Source of the DNA: Desertivirga brevis
GTDB taxonomy: Bacteria; Bacteroidota; Bacteroidia; Sphingobacteriales; Sphingobacteriaceae
NCBI RefSeq assembly: GCF_017355835.1
Contig: NZ_JAFEWF010000001.1
Location: 1,488,001 to 1,552,000, forward strand
DNA: 64,000 bases
Reading direction: 5' to 3'
The notes under the pieces were generated by a model. It had not been told where the DNA came from and did no database searches. It saw only the letters and a program-made list of their open reading frames with translations. Positions 34,130 to 42,507 of this stretch are shown piece by piece. The position numbers and the translations under genes are program-made. Each line of letters begins with the position of its first letter. The first letter of the stretch is position 1.

Positions 34130-35413
34130 TTACTTTTTATTCGGATTAAAGTCAGTAAACCTGGCGGGTTCGTTTTGATTGCTTTTCTTAAGCGAAAAGC
34201 TGTCAAATAGCTGACCGCTGGCTTTATAAGCCTCGAATTTCAGATCATTGCCATCTATATGGATCACCTGGAACAGCTGAGTATCTTCGGCTGAGGTATC
34301 CATCCAGCGTTCAGAACTTATTTTGTACATCTTAGGGCCTGAAACTGATACAACATATACTGGCCCTCCCACTTTTTTCGAAACGCCTACCGGCAAGTTC
34401 CTGCCCCGGCTGTAGGTATGGTCATGGCCCTGCAACAGAAGGTCCACATGATACTTTTCGAACAATGGTTGAAATACTTCCCTGAACTCTTTATTGTCCC
34501 TTCCCTTTGCAGTTGAATAAATTGGATGATGGTAAGTGATCACGGTCCAAAGCTTTTTATTTTCTTTCAACACATTCTCAAGCCATCTTGCCTGCGTAGC
34601 CAATGAAACAGAATCGAGAACGATCATCTGAGAATTAAGGGAGATTATCCTCATGTTCTGATAATCTGTATAGTAAACCGACTCTTCCAAACCTTCTGGA
34701 CCGTTTAGTGGAAGGGTGTACTGAAACCTCCAGTGTGGATCAAGGACGAGTTCCTTTTTCTCGTTCCTGGTGTACTCGTGGTTACCAGGTGTTGGGATTG
34801 CAGGGATCATTCCATTAATAAAACTTGCTCCGTAATGCCATTCTCCCCATTCGATATCATTGTTAGAACGGTTGATAAGATCGCCGCTGTGGATGATAAA
34901 ACGAGCATCTGATCGGGTTGCAAATGCTCGTCGGATTACCCTTGACCACTTTGAGCGGATATCATTTTGAGCATCACCAAGATAGATAAAAGAATAAGGT
35001 TCTGGTTTTACTGATGCAGTTTTAAACTGCAACCATTCACTCCAATGCTGACCGTCTCCAACCCTATAGGTATAAAGGGTGCCCGGCTCAAGTCCATCAA
35101 TATTCACACTGTGATAATTTCCCGATTCGAAGCTTGCTCCACTCAACTTCTGGGTAGTTCCCTTGTACTCTTTTGCCTTTATCTCAAGGGCAGGCGAACT
35201 ATCCTCTTGCACTACCTGTGCCATCCCAATGTTTATCGTTGTGTCAGTTCGCCAGGTAATACTTTGTGAAGTTTCGGGATTACCAGACCAGTTGAGTATC
35301 AGCCTATCGGGAAAAACTGATGGCTTGAAGTCCTGACCGTTGGCCGCCAAACTGCTGCATAAAAGGATCAAGCCGGAGAAGAAAGTCTTAATTTTATTTA
35401 ATTTGTGAATCAT
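34130..35413 (-). CDS. Purple-acid-phosphatase-like metallophosphoesterase, exported
   Basis: 427 residues with a signal peptide (near SSLAANGQ, residues 20-27). An N-terminal fibronectin-like purple acid phosphatase domain (about 32-135) precedes the catalytic domain. Metal ligands are in order: YLGDAQ, HSGDLIN, PGNHE, the VITYHHP pair and LLQGHDHTYSR. It hydrolyses phosphate esters in the periplasm or at the surface. The gene begins 7 bases after the TonB receptor gene and is on the same strand, below an ECF sigma/FecR cascade. This suggests cleavage of organic phosphates or nucleotides linked to uptake by that receptor. Confidence 0.92.
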   Translation of the reverse strand: MIHKLNKIKTFFSGLILLCSSLAANGQDFKPSVFPDRLILNWSGNPETSQSITWRTDTTINIGMAQVVQEDSSPALEIKAKEYKGTTQKLSGASFESGNYHSVNIDGLEPGTLYTYRVGDGQHWSEWLQFKTASVKPEPYSFIYLGDAQNDIRSKWSRVIRRAFATRSDARFIIHSGDLINRSNNDIEWGEWHYGASFINGMIPAIPTPGNHEYTRNEKKELVLDPHWRFQYTLPLNGPEGLEESVYYTDYQNMRIISLNSQMIVLDSVSLATQARWLENVLKENKKLWTVITYHHPIYSTAKGRDNKEFREVFQPLFEKYHVDLLLQGHDHTYSRGRNLPVGVSKKVGGPVYVVSVSGPKMYKISSERWMDTSAEDTQLFQVIHIDGNDLKFEAYKASGQLFDSFSLKKSNQNEPARFTDFNPNKK

Positions 35414-35420
35414 ACGTTAA

Positions 35421-38400
35421 TTAAAAAGGACTGTATTTAATACCAATATTACCCCAGGTTGAATAGTATTTATAATCACCCGGGCGGCCATCGCCATAAT
35501 TCACCCGCACTTGAGCATTGTTCAGGTTACTTATGCCCATAAAAATCTTTACGTGTTTGTTGATACGTTGTGAAGCAGAAAAGTCCAACTGCTTACGGGC
35601 AAGTTCGAGTTCATCATTTGCTTCAGTTTGTGCAAGTTCTTTTGTGAAGGTATCGTAGAAGTTTAGCGATAAGCGGCCCGAGAATCCGTACTTTTCGTAG
35701 GAGATGGCGAAGTTTCCTACTTTAGGGCGCATATCGGGTAATCTTACAGTTCTTACTGATTCAATTCCCGGCACTTTGAACCTGGATTGAATATGCGTAT
35801 AGTTTGCATAAATACCCAAACCATTTAGCGGTCCCGGAAGAAAGGTAAATTGCTGTTGCCAGGCAAGTTCAAATCCATGTACTTTCGCACCTGCCCCATT
35901 TAAAGACTGCGTTATCTGCCATTTATCGTATTGCCCTCCCTCCTGCACATATACTCCTTCATAGATATAGTTGTCTATCTCCTTATAGAACACGCCTCCG
36001 GAAATCAGTCCCACAGATCTGAAGTAATGCTCAAATAAAAAATCGAGGTTTAGAGAAGTAGCCTGGTCAAGGTCAGGATTTCCCTTTTTCATGCGAGTTC
36101 TACGCGGCTCAATCTCTTCCCATGGAACCAGATCATAATAAGATGGACGGGATAGAGAGCGGGTTGCTGCAGCACGAAAATTGGTTTGATTACTTAAGGC
36201 ATATTTTAGATTGACACTAGGAAAAAATCCATCAAAAGATGAATTTGTCTTTACCCTATTAGTGCTTATGTAATTTCCTTTGTTATCAAAATTGACAATA
36301 TTTCCCTTGTAGTTGAATCCGGTATATTCATACCTCACGCCGGCGGTGATTTCGAATTTAGAGAGGTTCAAACGGCTCATAACATAGGCTGCACCCAACT
36401 GCTCTTTTCCTTCGTAGGAGTCGGGATCAGTATTTTGCCGATTATAAGTCTCGTTCACAGAGAACAAGTTTTTGTTTGCCTGGTAATAATCCTCCAAGAG
36501 GTAACCATTGGGTATGGAATTGCCCAAGTTATAATAATTGTCATAAAAGTCATTCCGGCCATAGGAAGACAGGAAGTTTGACAAGTTCATTGCGCCATTT
36601 ATCAACTTGTATTGATAATAATTACGGGTATGAGCGTCCTCTTTATAGCGATACCTTCCTCCGAACTTAAAAATTCCCTTATGTTTACCAAGTAGCGAAA
36701 AGGCATATTGGTTGTTCATACTAAACTGAACATCCTCGTCATGGGCGAACTGGTGCCGGTTATTATAACTGGTAGCTGTAAAGCTTGAGGGGTTGTTAAG
36801 ATCAACATCTGTAAAGTTGAACTGAGGCGCTAACGGGTTTGAAAAGCCGAGAGCTCCAGACAGGTCATTGGCTGTAAAATACCCATCGTAATAAATAGGT
36901 TGATCATACAGTCCCTTCGAATAAGTAAGGTCTCCATCTATGGTCCATTTATTAAAGATTTGTTTGGTGCCGGCACTAACGGTAAGCAGATCCCGGTTAT
37001 AATCCCGCGGTGATCCGCTGGTCCCTACAGAAACATCACTAACCATGTTGTCAGCGGTATATTCGCCAATACTATAATTGCGTTGCCCCCTACGCTGAAC
37101 TTCGTAGTACTTGTTATAGCTCCCCCTTAGATAAATCCGGCTCTGATTGTTATTAAAATAGCTTAGCTCACCCTGAAGGCCAAGGTTACGGCGTTTTAAC
37201 TCTGTACCTTCCAGATCAAGATTAGAAAGGAGCAATTTTTCAACGCCGTTGATCTTATAGGTGTCATACTCCTGCTGGATCCGATCTTCGCCTCTTATGG
37301 AATTATTGTAGTTCAAACCTGCAAGGTAGCCCCAGCGGTTTCCCCTTGTTCCATAGGAGATTGCACCTTCGTACCCATTGTCGCTTAATAGATTGTTCCG
37401 GCTATAAGAACCTTTTGCCTCCAAAAGCTTCATGCCCTTAACCGGCGTTTTAGTGATTATATTAACCGTGCCCGCTGTGCCATCAGCATCCATATCGGGA
37501 GTTAGTGTTTTGTTTACCTCTATGGCTTCTACTGTAGCAGAAAGAATACCATTCAGGTCGACAGTACGTGAGTTTGTCTCTGTAGAAGGCAAACGGTTTC
37601 CATTCATCGTAACAGCGCCCATACTTTGATCAAGACCACGGATGATAACATTTCGGGGAAGTCCATAGCTATAGTCTACAGCAAGGCCGGGAACTCTTTG
37701 CATTGCCTCTGCGACAGTTGCATCCGGATAGCGTTCAATTTGTTCCTGCGATAATACATATTTGATATTCTCTGCTGTCCGCATCTGGCTTAGCGCCTTA
37801 ACCTCTCCCCGGCGGATACCGGTGATCTGAATTCCCCTAAGTTGATTGGCATTTGCTTCAAGGCTCAGTGATATTTGTGTGTTCTTCCCGCCAATCACCT
37901 CTACTTGCCTTTCCAGTCTCGTATAACCTATATAACTCACTCTTAGCATTACCGAACCCTCAAGTACGTTGGCAAGGTAGAAGGCTCCTGATATATCTGA
38001 AACAGCACGGAGACTAGTTCCCACAACTTCCACAGTTGCAAATGCCAGGGATTCTTTTGTTCTACTGTCTGTGATATGACCCGAAACGCTCCCCCTTTTG
38101 TTCTCAATTTTAATTACGACAGGAATGCGTTTGAGGATAATTTGCTTGTTCTCTACGGTATACGTAAGCTGAAGAGGCGTAAATACACGCTTCAGCAAGT
38201 GCTGTAATTGCTCATTCCTGGCATCGACAGTAAATGCTTTGTTAAGCTCCAGCTGCTGATTGGTGTAAACAAAAGAAACGCCAGTCTTTTTTTCGAGTAG
38301 TTGAATAAACTGAAGGACGTTACCCTGAAAGCCCTGTACAGTTACCGGCTTTTGTAGGGGTTGCATCTCTTCTGCAACAGCGGTTGCAGGCCTTGAAACA

Positions 38401-38480
38401 ATAAAAGATGTAGTGAGTATTAAAAATACCAGATTGAAGATGCTCACAATAAATTTTTGGGCCATAAATGGCTTTTTCAT
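35421..38480 (-). CDS. TonB-dependent receptor with STN signalling domain
   Basis: About 1019 residues from ATG 38480 (MKKPFMAQKFIVS), which gives a signal peptide; the longer frame from TTG 38534 starts inside a hairpin and is rejected. An STN (secretin/TonB short) domain at about 50-125 precedes a carboxypeptidase-regulatory-like domain, a plug (AEAMQRVPGL, GLPRNVIIRGL) and a barrel ending in Pro-Phe. It fits the TIGR01782 family. The STN domain should contact the FecR encoded upstream and start signalling when ligand is bound. The adjacent phosphatase suggests a phosphorylated organic ligand. Confidence 0.93.
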   Translation of the reverse strand: MKKPFMAQKFIVSIFNLVFLILTTSFIVSRPATAVAEEMQPLQKPVTVQGFQGNVLQFIQLLEKKTGVSFVYTNQQLELNKAFTVDARNEQLQHLLKRVFTPLQLTYTVENKQIILKRIPVVIKIENKRGSVSGHITDSRTKESLAFATVEVVGTSLRAVSDISGAFYLANVLEGSVMLRVSYIGYTRLERQVEVIGGKNTQISLSLEANANQLRGIQITGIRRGEVKALSQMRTAENIKYVLSQEQIERYPDATVAEAMQRVPGLAVDYSYGLPRNVIIRGLDQSMGAVTMNGNRLPSTETNSRTVDLNGILSATVEAIEVNKTLTPDMDADGTAGTVNIITKTPVKGMKLLEAKGSYSRNNLLSDNGYEGAISYGTRGNRWGYLAGLNYNNSIRGEDRIQQEYDTYKINGVEKLLLSNLDLEGTELKRRNLGLQGELSYFNNNQSRIYLRGSYNKYYEVQRRGQRNYSIGEYTADNMVSDVSVGTSGSPRDYNRDLLTVSAGTKQIFNKWTIDGDLTYSKGLYDQPIYYDGYFTANDLSGALGFSNPLAPQFNFTDVDLNNPSSFTATSYNNRHQFAHDEDVQFSMNNQYAFSLLGKHKGIFKFGGRYRYKEDAHTRNYYQYKLINGAMNLSNFLSSYGRNDFYDNYYNLGNSIPNGYLLEDYYQANKNLFSVNETYNRQNTDPDSYEGKEQLGAAYVMSRLNLSKFEITAGVRYEYTGFNYKGNIVNFDNKGNYISTNRVKTNSSFDGFFPSVNLKYALSNQTNFRAAATRSLSRPSYYDLVPWEEIEPRRTRMKKGNPDLDQATSLNLDFLFEHYFRSVGLISGGVFYKEIDNYIYEGVYVQEGGQYDKWQITQSLNGAGAKVHGFELAWQQQFTFLPGPLNGLGIYANYTHIQSRFKVPGIESVRTVRLPDMRPKVGNFAISYEKYGFSGRLSLNFYDTFTKELAQTEANDELELARKQLDFSASQRINKHVKIFMGISNLNNAQVRVNYGDGRPGDYKYYSTWGNIGIKYSPF

Positions 38481-38520
38481 AACTTTGAATGTTAGTCTTG
38501 ATCGATTAATAGAATGATAT

Positions 38521-38569
38521 GGTTGCGTCAACAACCGTTATTATAAGTGCAGGTGCGTCAACACCTGCA
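38521..38569 (-). promoter_or_regulatory. Tandem hairpins with the same loop between fecR and receptor gene
   Basis: Two perfect stems share one hexamer loop, CGTCAA on the plus strand: GGTTG/CAACC (38521-38536) and TGCAGGTG/CACCTGCA (38548-38569). The decamer TGCGTCAACA is repeated exactly 30 bases apart while the stem arms differ. Neither is followed by a T tract on the minus strand. They lie in the leader of the receptor message and could set its level relative to fecR. Confidence 0.7.
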
Positions 38570-38586
38570 TTTTCTGTTATAGAGCG

Positions 38587-39603
38587 CTACATGCAATTAC
38601 CTCCTTTGATAAATACTTCCTTGTTTTTGATTGAATAAGCGATACCGAGACTTTTCTCGAGAACTTTAAGGACGTCAAGTAGGGCTGGCTTCTCAAACTT
38701 TCCATTGAAGCGACAATTTTCGAAATCACCACTCCAACGAAAGGCGTAGCCATATTTCCTTTCCATCACCTTAAAGACGTTTGCCATAGGCTCCTGCCTG
38801 AATACCAGATTGCCATCTACCCAGGCTCTCGCCTCCGCATCGTTGTCAACATCTTCCTTCAGAAACCTCCCCGTTTCTCTATTTAAGCTCGCTGATTGAT
38901 TGGGTAGCAAATGGACAAGACCACTGCTGTCGGTAACTTTATGTACCGCAACCTTTCCGGTATGCACTGTTACTTTGCTTGCCTGCTCGCCTGGGAAGGC
39001 CCTTATGGTAAAGGATGTACCTAAAACCCGTGTATTCAACTGCCCGCTCTCAATGGTAAAGGGTCTTAATGTATCTCTTTTTACCTTAAAATAAGCTTCA
39101 CCGCTAAGTTTGACCTTACGAACCTCAGCCGTTCCAAAATTTGAAAGGTAAGAGAGCTTACTTCCCGAGTTTAACCAAATCTCGGTACTGTCTGGCAATA
39201 GCAGTCGTTTAACTGTCCCTGGTCCGGCCGTTTTATCAATCCAGCGCCTCATTGCGTAATCTGTATTGTGTTGCTGACTCCTATAGATCCAAAAACTAAT
39301 TCCAATCAAGGCAATAATTACTGCAGCTGCCTGCATCAAATAAGTTTTAAGAGAACGGCGTTGAACAGAAATCAAATCAGATCGATCAACGGAAATCTGT
39401 TCCCGGAGCTGATTGAATGGGGCTTCCCAAGTATTGCTTGAAGGAGCTTTACTGGTTTCCTCCCATAACATTTTAATTCTATTAAACTCCCGGTAGTTTT
39501 CTTGATCGGCATCAAGCCAGCGCTGGAGCTCTTCAACTTCCTCTTTCCTGGATTCTGCTGCTAAAAAATTAATGATGGATCGCCACCTGCTGTTATCTGT
39601 CAT
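38587..39603 (-). CDS. FecR-family anti-sigma factor
   Basis: 338 residues from ATG 39603 (MTDNSRWRSI); a start 10 codons upstream is less natural. A cytosolic helical segment (about 1-95), one membrane helix (about 92-112, AAAVIIALIGISFWIY) and a periplasmic FecR domain (WIDKTAGPGTVKRLLLPDST, LNSGSKLSYLS) plus a C-terminal domain that binds the receptor's STN domain are present. It relays the state of the outer-membrane receptor to the sigma factor. The gene lies 97 bases after the sigma gene and 106 before the receptor start. Confidence 0.93.
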   Translation of the reverse strand: MTDNSRWRSIINFLAAESRKEEVEELQRWLDADQENYREFNRIKMLWEETSKAPSSNTWEAPFNQLREQISVDRSDLISVQRRSLKTYLMQAAAVIIALIGISFWIYRSQQHNTDYAMRRWIDKTAGPGTVKRLLLPDSTEIWLNSGSKLSYLSNFGTAEVRKVKLSGEAYFKVKRDTLRPFTIESGQLNTRVLGTSFTIRAFPGEQASKVTVHTGKVAVHKVTDSSGLVHLLPNQSASLNRETGRFLKEDVDNDAEARAWVDGNLVFRQEPMANVFKVMERKYGYAFRWSGDFENCRFNGKFEKPALLDVLKVLEKSLGIAYSIKNKEVFIKGGNCM

Positions 39604-39700
39604 ATTGCTTTCTGAAAAGACAGTATTAAGCAAGGTTATCCCGGGTTAGAACGGGTTAAGTTTTCATCAATGAATCTTTAAGAAATAGTAAAGTGATATT

Positions 39701-40249
39701 TTAACGAAGTTCAGACTCCTGAGAGACTACGAGCTGGCGGAGCTGCTCCATCCCTTTTATGAGGTGATCTTCAACGGTTCGCACAGATATGTTCATCAAT
39801 TCGGAAATTTCTTTATAGCTAAAGCCCTGCAAGCGATGAAGGTGAAATACGAGGCGTCGCTTTTCTGGCATTTTGTCAATAAGCGAATAAAGACTTTGCT
39901 GACGGTCGCGATCGAGCATTTTGGCCAAAGCATTAGAGGTAAAATCTTCCTGTTCGGGTAGATCCTCGTGTTCCAGAATGTGAAGTCTGTTCTTTCGGGC
40001 CTTTAATTGGTTAATTGCCGCATTTTTTACTGCTCGAAATACAAAAGCCTTTTTATGAGTGGGCACTACTTCTATTCTCCATAGCCTTAGGAAAACGTCG
40101 TTTATTGCAATATTGGCTTCATCACTATCCTTAAGAATAAAGATTGCATAACGAAATAGTGAGGGGTAAATGTCGCGGTAAAAGCTTTCAAACTCTTTTA
40201 ATCTTAGATCTTCAGATGAATTTCTTGTGTCAGAAGGACCGGGAGCCAT
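39701..40249 (-). CDS. ECF RNA polymerase sigma factor (FecI-like)
   Basis: 182 residues. Region 2 (about 18-85: FYRDIYPSLFRYAIFILKDS, DVFLRLWR) and region 4 (about 120-172: HLHRLQGFSYKEISELMNISVRTVEDHL) are both complete. It directs RNA polymerase to promoters of the receptor and phosphatase genes when FecR is triggered. First gene of a four-gene minus-strand unit (sigma, fecR, receptor, phosphatase). Confidence 0.95.
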   Translation of the reverse strand: MAPGPSDTRNSSEDLRLKEFESFYRDIYPSLFRYAIFILKDSDEANIAINDVFLRLWRIEVVPTHKKAFVFRAVKNAAINQLKARKNRLHILEHEDLPEQEDFTSNALAKMLDRDRQQSLYSLIDKMPEKRRLVFHLHRLQGFSYKEISELMNISVRTVEDHLIKGMEQLRQLVVSQESELR

Positions 40250-40320
40250 TAGGGACGAAAGTAGTGGCAGAAAATAACAGAGGGTTTAAGGTAATGTAAA
40301 GGAATTGTGAGATAAGGGAT

Positions 40321-40482
40321 GAGTCTATAGTTTATCTTAACACTGTCTGGACTCCAGGTCTAGTAATTTCCTATCCTGTATCTGACAAAACCGATTTTGA
40401 TGCTGGGGTACGTTATGAAAGCTTTTCAGTTAATGAGGTTAACTTCGGTCAAATAGCTTTCCGTGTAGCTTTGAAATTCTAA
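40321..40482 (+). pseudogene. Outer-membrane beta-barrel protein remnant (C-terminal tail)
   Basis: An open frame of 53 codons with no start reads VWTPGLVISYPVSDKTDFDA ... and ends in VALKF-stop, a typical outer-membrane barrel C-terminus with alternating hydrophobic residues and a final Phe. In-frame TAA lies upstream near 40297 and the remainder of the gene is absent. A terminator follows at once, as expected for the 3' end of a real gene that lost its front. Confidence 0.75.
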
Positions 40483-40508
40483 GCAACTCTTTAAGTTTTA
40501 GTATTAGA

Positions 40509-40540
40509 AGCTCCATATTTGGGGGCTTTTTTTGTTTTTA
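40509..40540 (+). terminator. Intrinsic terminator after the barrel remnant
   Basis: Stem AAGCTCC / GGGGCTT around 40509-40532 (one G-T pair), followed by a run of T. Confidence 0.75.
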
Positions 40541-40675
40541 TCTGGTACGATGAAGATCACTTCAGCTTTACTTAAGTTCTCAGTCGGCAGTTTGGCCCCT
40601 TGAGCGTAGGATGACTGAACATGAACTGAACATGAACTAGAAAGTTTAAGGTAAGTCTTTAAGACTGAGAATCAA

Positions 40676-40786
40676 TTATCCTTTCCCTTTCAATAACTCA
40701 ATCTTCTCCCTTTCAGACTGCAACAATTCTCTATAAAGCTGCTCATTTTTCTCTTCCAGAAAATAACAATAGGGGAATTTTCCTAC
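40676..40786 (-). pseudogene. Coiled-coil C-terminal remnant
   Basis: A 36-codon minus-strand frame without a start codon reads FPYCYFLEEKNEQLYRELLQ then SEREKIELL and ends in KGKG-stop. This heptad-like tail resembles the C-terminus of XRE-type DNA-binding proteins and similar coiled-coil proteins. It begins at the stop codon of the 40783 gene in a different frame. Probably the tail of a deleted gene; a tail joined to the upstream gene by a frameshift is the alternative. Confidence 0.5.
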
Positions 40787-41193
40787 GACTTAGAATAATC
40801 CACCTCCAATTCCCACTTATTAGGATTGGGAAGGGTTTGGTATACAGGCCTTTTAAACAGTTTAAATCCGCCTGAAAGCCAAATTATTGTAACATCTGAT
40901 TCAAAATCCACTGTGTAATCGTCGCTTCCTTTAACTAGCAGAAACTCCCAATCCTTATCAACATTGAACTCTACACAAAAAGGTTCAATCCAAAACTTCT
41001 TCACTTCTGCAGAACTATTAATAAACGACATTGAAGTCTGAGTAGGTATTTTCACCTCTTTAAGTTCCAACTGAGGTTCAACCTGCTGCAATTTATATTT
41101 CTCGGCGCGTCGCCTGCTATAAAATCCAAAAATATATTGGCTCACTAATACTCCTACTACCAGGAGGCCTGAAGAGAGAAATGTTTCTAACAT
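40783..41193 (-). CDS. Membrane-anchored protein of unknown function
   Basis: 136 residues. One N-terminal membrane helix (about 5-25, LSSGLLVVGVLVSQYIFGFY) with a basic stop (SRRRAEKYK) leaves a beta-rich cytosolic domain (FWIEPFCVEFNVDKDWEFLL, TIIWLSGGFKLFKRP). I do not recognise it. It lies upstream of the coiled-coil remnant, whose first codons overlap its stop, and downstream of the DUF4287 gene. Confidence 0.6.
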   Translation of the reverse strand: MLETFLSSGLLVVGVLVSQYIFGFYSRRRAEKYKLQQVEPQLELKEVKIPTQTSMSFINSSAEVKKFWIEPFCVEFNVDKDWEFLLVKGSDDYTVDFESDVTIIWLSGGFKLFKRPVYQTLPNPNKWELEVDYSKS

Positions 41194-41230
41194 TAGTATT
41201 GGTTAAGAGATATATTTGAGGACTTATTGT

Positions 41231-41449
41231 CTACTTAGTCTTCCCCTTGAAAGTAGCATAGATAGCCATAGCGTGACCATGACCTAATTCAAACTCTTCT
41301 TTTAACCAATTAGTTATTTCTGTAGCTTTTATACTGGCATTAAGTTGGTCACCAACAATAAAACCTTTTTCTTCCGCTAATTTTTTGAAGTCTTCAGGAG
41401 TCTTGCCTGTTTTCGCTTTGATGTTGTCTATATAAGCTTGAAATGACAT
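41231..41449 (-). CDS. DUF4287 domain protein
   Basis: 72 residues covering one DUF4287 domain: YIDNIKAKTGKTPEDFKKLA and the closing LGHGHAMAIYATFKG with its Gly-His-Gly-His. It is cytosolic and helical. The role of this common domain is unknown. It lies 37 bases upstream of the membrane-anchored gene. Confidence 0.88.
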   Translation of the reverse strand: MSFQAYIDNIKAKTGKTPEDFKKLAEEKGFIVGDQLNASIKATEITNWLKEEFELGHGHAMAIYATFKGKTK

Positions 41450-41635
41450 AGTAGTAGGTTCTAAAAATTGTCTGCTAAGGATTGCTGATTCTGGGGAACA
41501 AGATATTTATTTATCTTAAAATCTTAAATAAAATATAGTTGCGCAGCAATTCAATCGCGAAAAGCTGTTGGGCTAATGAATTTATAAAAAAGCCTTTTCT
41601 TCAGAGTCAAATAGAAGAAGGAGTTTTGCACGAAC

Positions 41636-41887
41636 TTAATCTAGATCCTGGGTGCTTTGTTTAAATTGTTTTATTTCCATACAAACTGGCTCAAGCTCTT
41701 CTAATGTATACTTTCCATCAATTACCTCAAATGTGCAACTTCCATCAACACTGACCACGGCTAGGAGTGCCCCTCCTGAATGCACCAGAAAGCATTCAGA
41801 ACCATCGCTTTTTATCACGTCCATTTCCTGAACGTTTACCACAGTTTGCTCTCCCTGAATGTTTACTACCGTTGTAAATCCCTTCAT
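41636..41887 (-). CDS. Small protein of unknown function (second gene of a pair)
   Basis: 83 residues from ATG 41887. A TTG at 41896 overlaps the preceding gene's TGA but gives only three extra residues. The chain is beta-rich (VVNVQEMDVIKSDGSECFLV, GGALLAVVSVDGS) with a short helical end. No family is recognised. It is translationally close to the 41893 gene, so the two products may act together. Confidence 0.55.
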   Translation of the reverse strand: MKGFTTVVNIQGEQTVVNVQEMDVIKSDGSECFLVHSGGALLAVVSVDGSCTFEVIDGKYTLEELEPVCMEIKQFKQSTQDLD

Positions 41888-41892
41888 CTCAG

Positions 41893-42204
41893 TCAAGCAG
41901 TTTTACTCTTATTGTAATTCCAATTCAACACCAGCCAGTCTGCGATCTCTAATTGAGTCTCGATATTATCCGGCAAATACTCTTTTATCAGGCGTTCTAT
42001 CTTTAAACAATCTTCTTTAGTTTCTAATCCCCACACTTCTCTCAGTGCGTTAATTAATAGCACCATTTCGTATCTGTTTGTCCTATTGAACCGGCAAAAA
42101 TTAGGCATATCCAGGTACCGTTGGCCACCTATGAAAAAATATGAGGTCGGATCATATTCGTATCGAAGATCCTTCAATGTAAACAGAATCTTAGCTTTTA
42201 GCAT
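41893..42204 (-). CDS. Small protein of unknown function (first gene of a pair)
   Basis: 103 residues, mixed alpha/beta, cytosolic: starts MLKAKILFTLKDLRYEYDPT and ends DWLVLNWNYNKSKTA; aromatic-rich. No recognised domain. The stop overlaps the possible TTG start of the next gene, implying one transcript. Such small tight pairs are often toxin/antitoxin or effector/immunity genes, but nothing in the sequence proves this. Confidence 0.55.
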   Translation of the reverse strand: MLKAKILFTLKDLRYEYDPTSYFFIGGQRYLDMPNFCRFNRTNRYEMVLLINALREVWGLETKEDCLKIERLIKEYLPDNIETQLEIADWLVLNWNYNKSKTA

Positions 42205-42507
42205 CCAATTTTTAAAAACTGATAACGCCCAATTAAATTATCAGGTTTTAAAGAAATCACATTTTGCTATCGCTCCGCACAACTGAAAGGGTTTATACGA
42301 ACTATATTTCAGGAGGTTTTTTAAGAAGATACCAAAGGTCCCGTGCAGGTAGTTTGAGGCAATATGGGAATTTCCATAGTATTTGAAACAGGATAATTTT
42401 CAAGGATGGGCTTTAAATAAAAGCCCTGGCTAGGGAATGACCAGGGCATATCATTTTTTAAAGCTTTAGGCCGTAAATCCTGAAAGGCGGCTTGATTTAT
42501 TTTCTCC
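42205..42507. other. Intergenic stretch with terminator
   Basis: A perfect 7-bp hairpin GCCCTGG (42423-42429) / CCAGGGC (42441-42447) followed by TTTTATTT on the minus strand probably ends the oxidoreductase message. Nothing else is firm. A plus-strand frame ending near 42285 looks like chance. Confidence 0.65.

Noticed and set aside
35421..38480. SusC/SusD polysaccharide-utilisation pair
   Set aside because: No SusD-like gene is present next to any receptor in the window; the phosphatase neighbour suggests another role.
38481..38534. Upstream TTG start for the STN receptor
   Set aside because: The TTG lies inside one of the twin hairpins and the added residues precede a normal signal peptide from ATG 38480.
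40614..40635. Tandem 11-base repeat ACTGAACATGA
   Set aside because: Only two copies; too short to be a CRISPR or a functional repeat array.
42086..42286. 66-codon plus-strand frame
   Set aside because: Opposite a better minus-strand gene for half its length; the rest shows no family.
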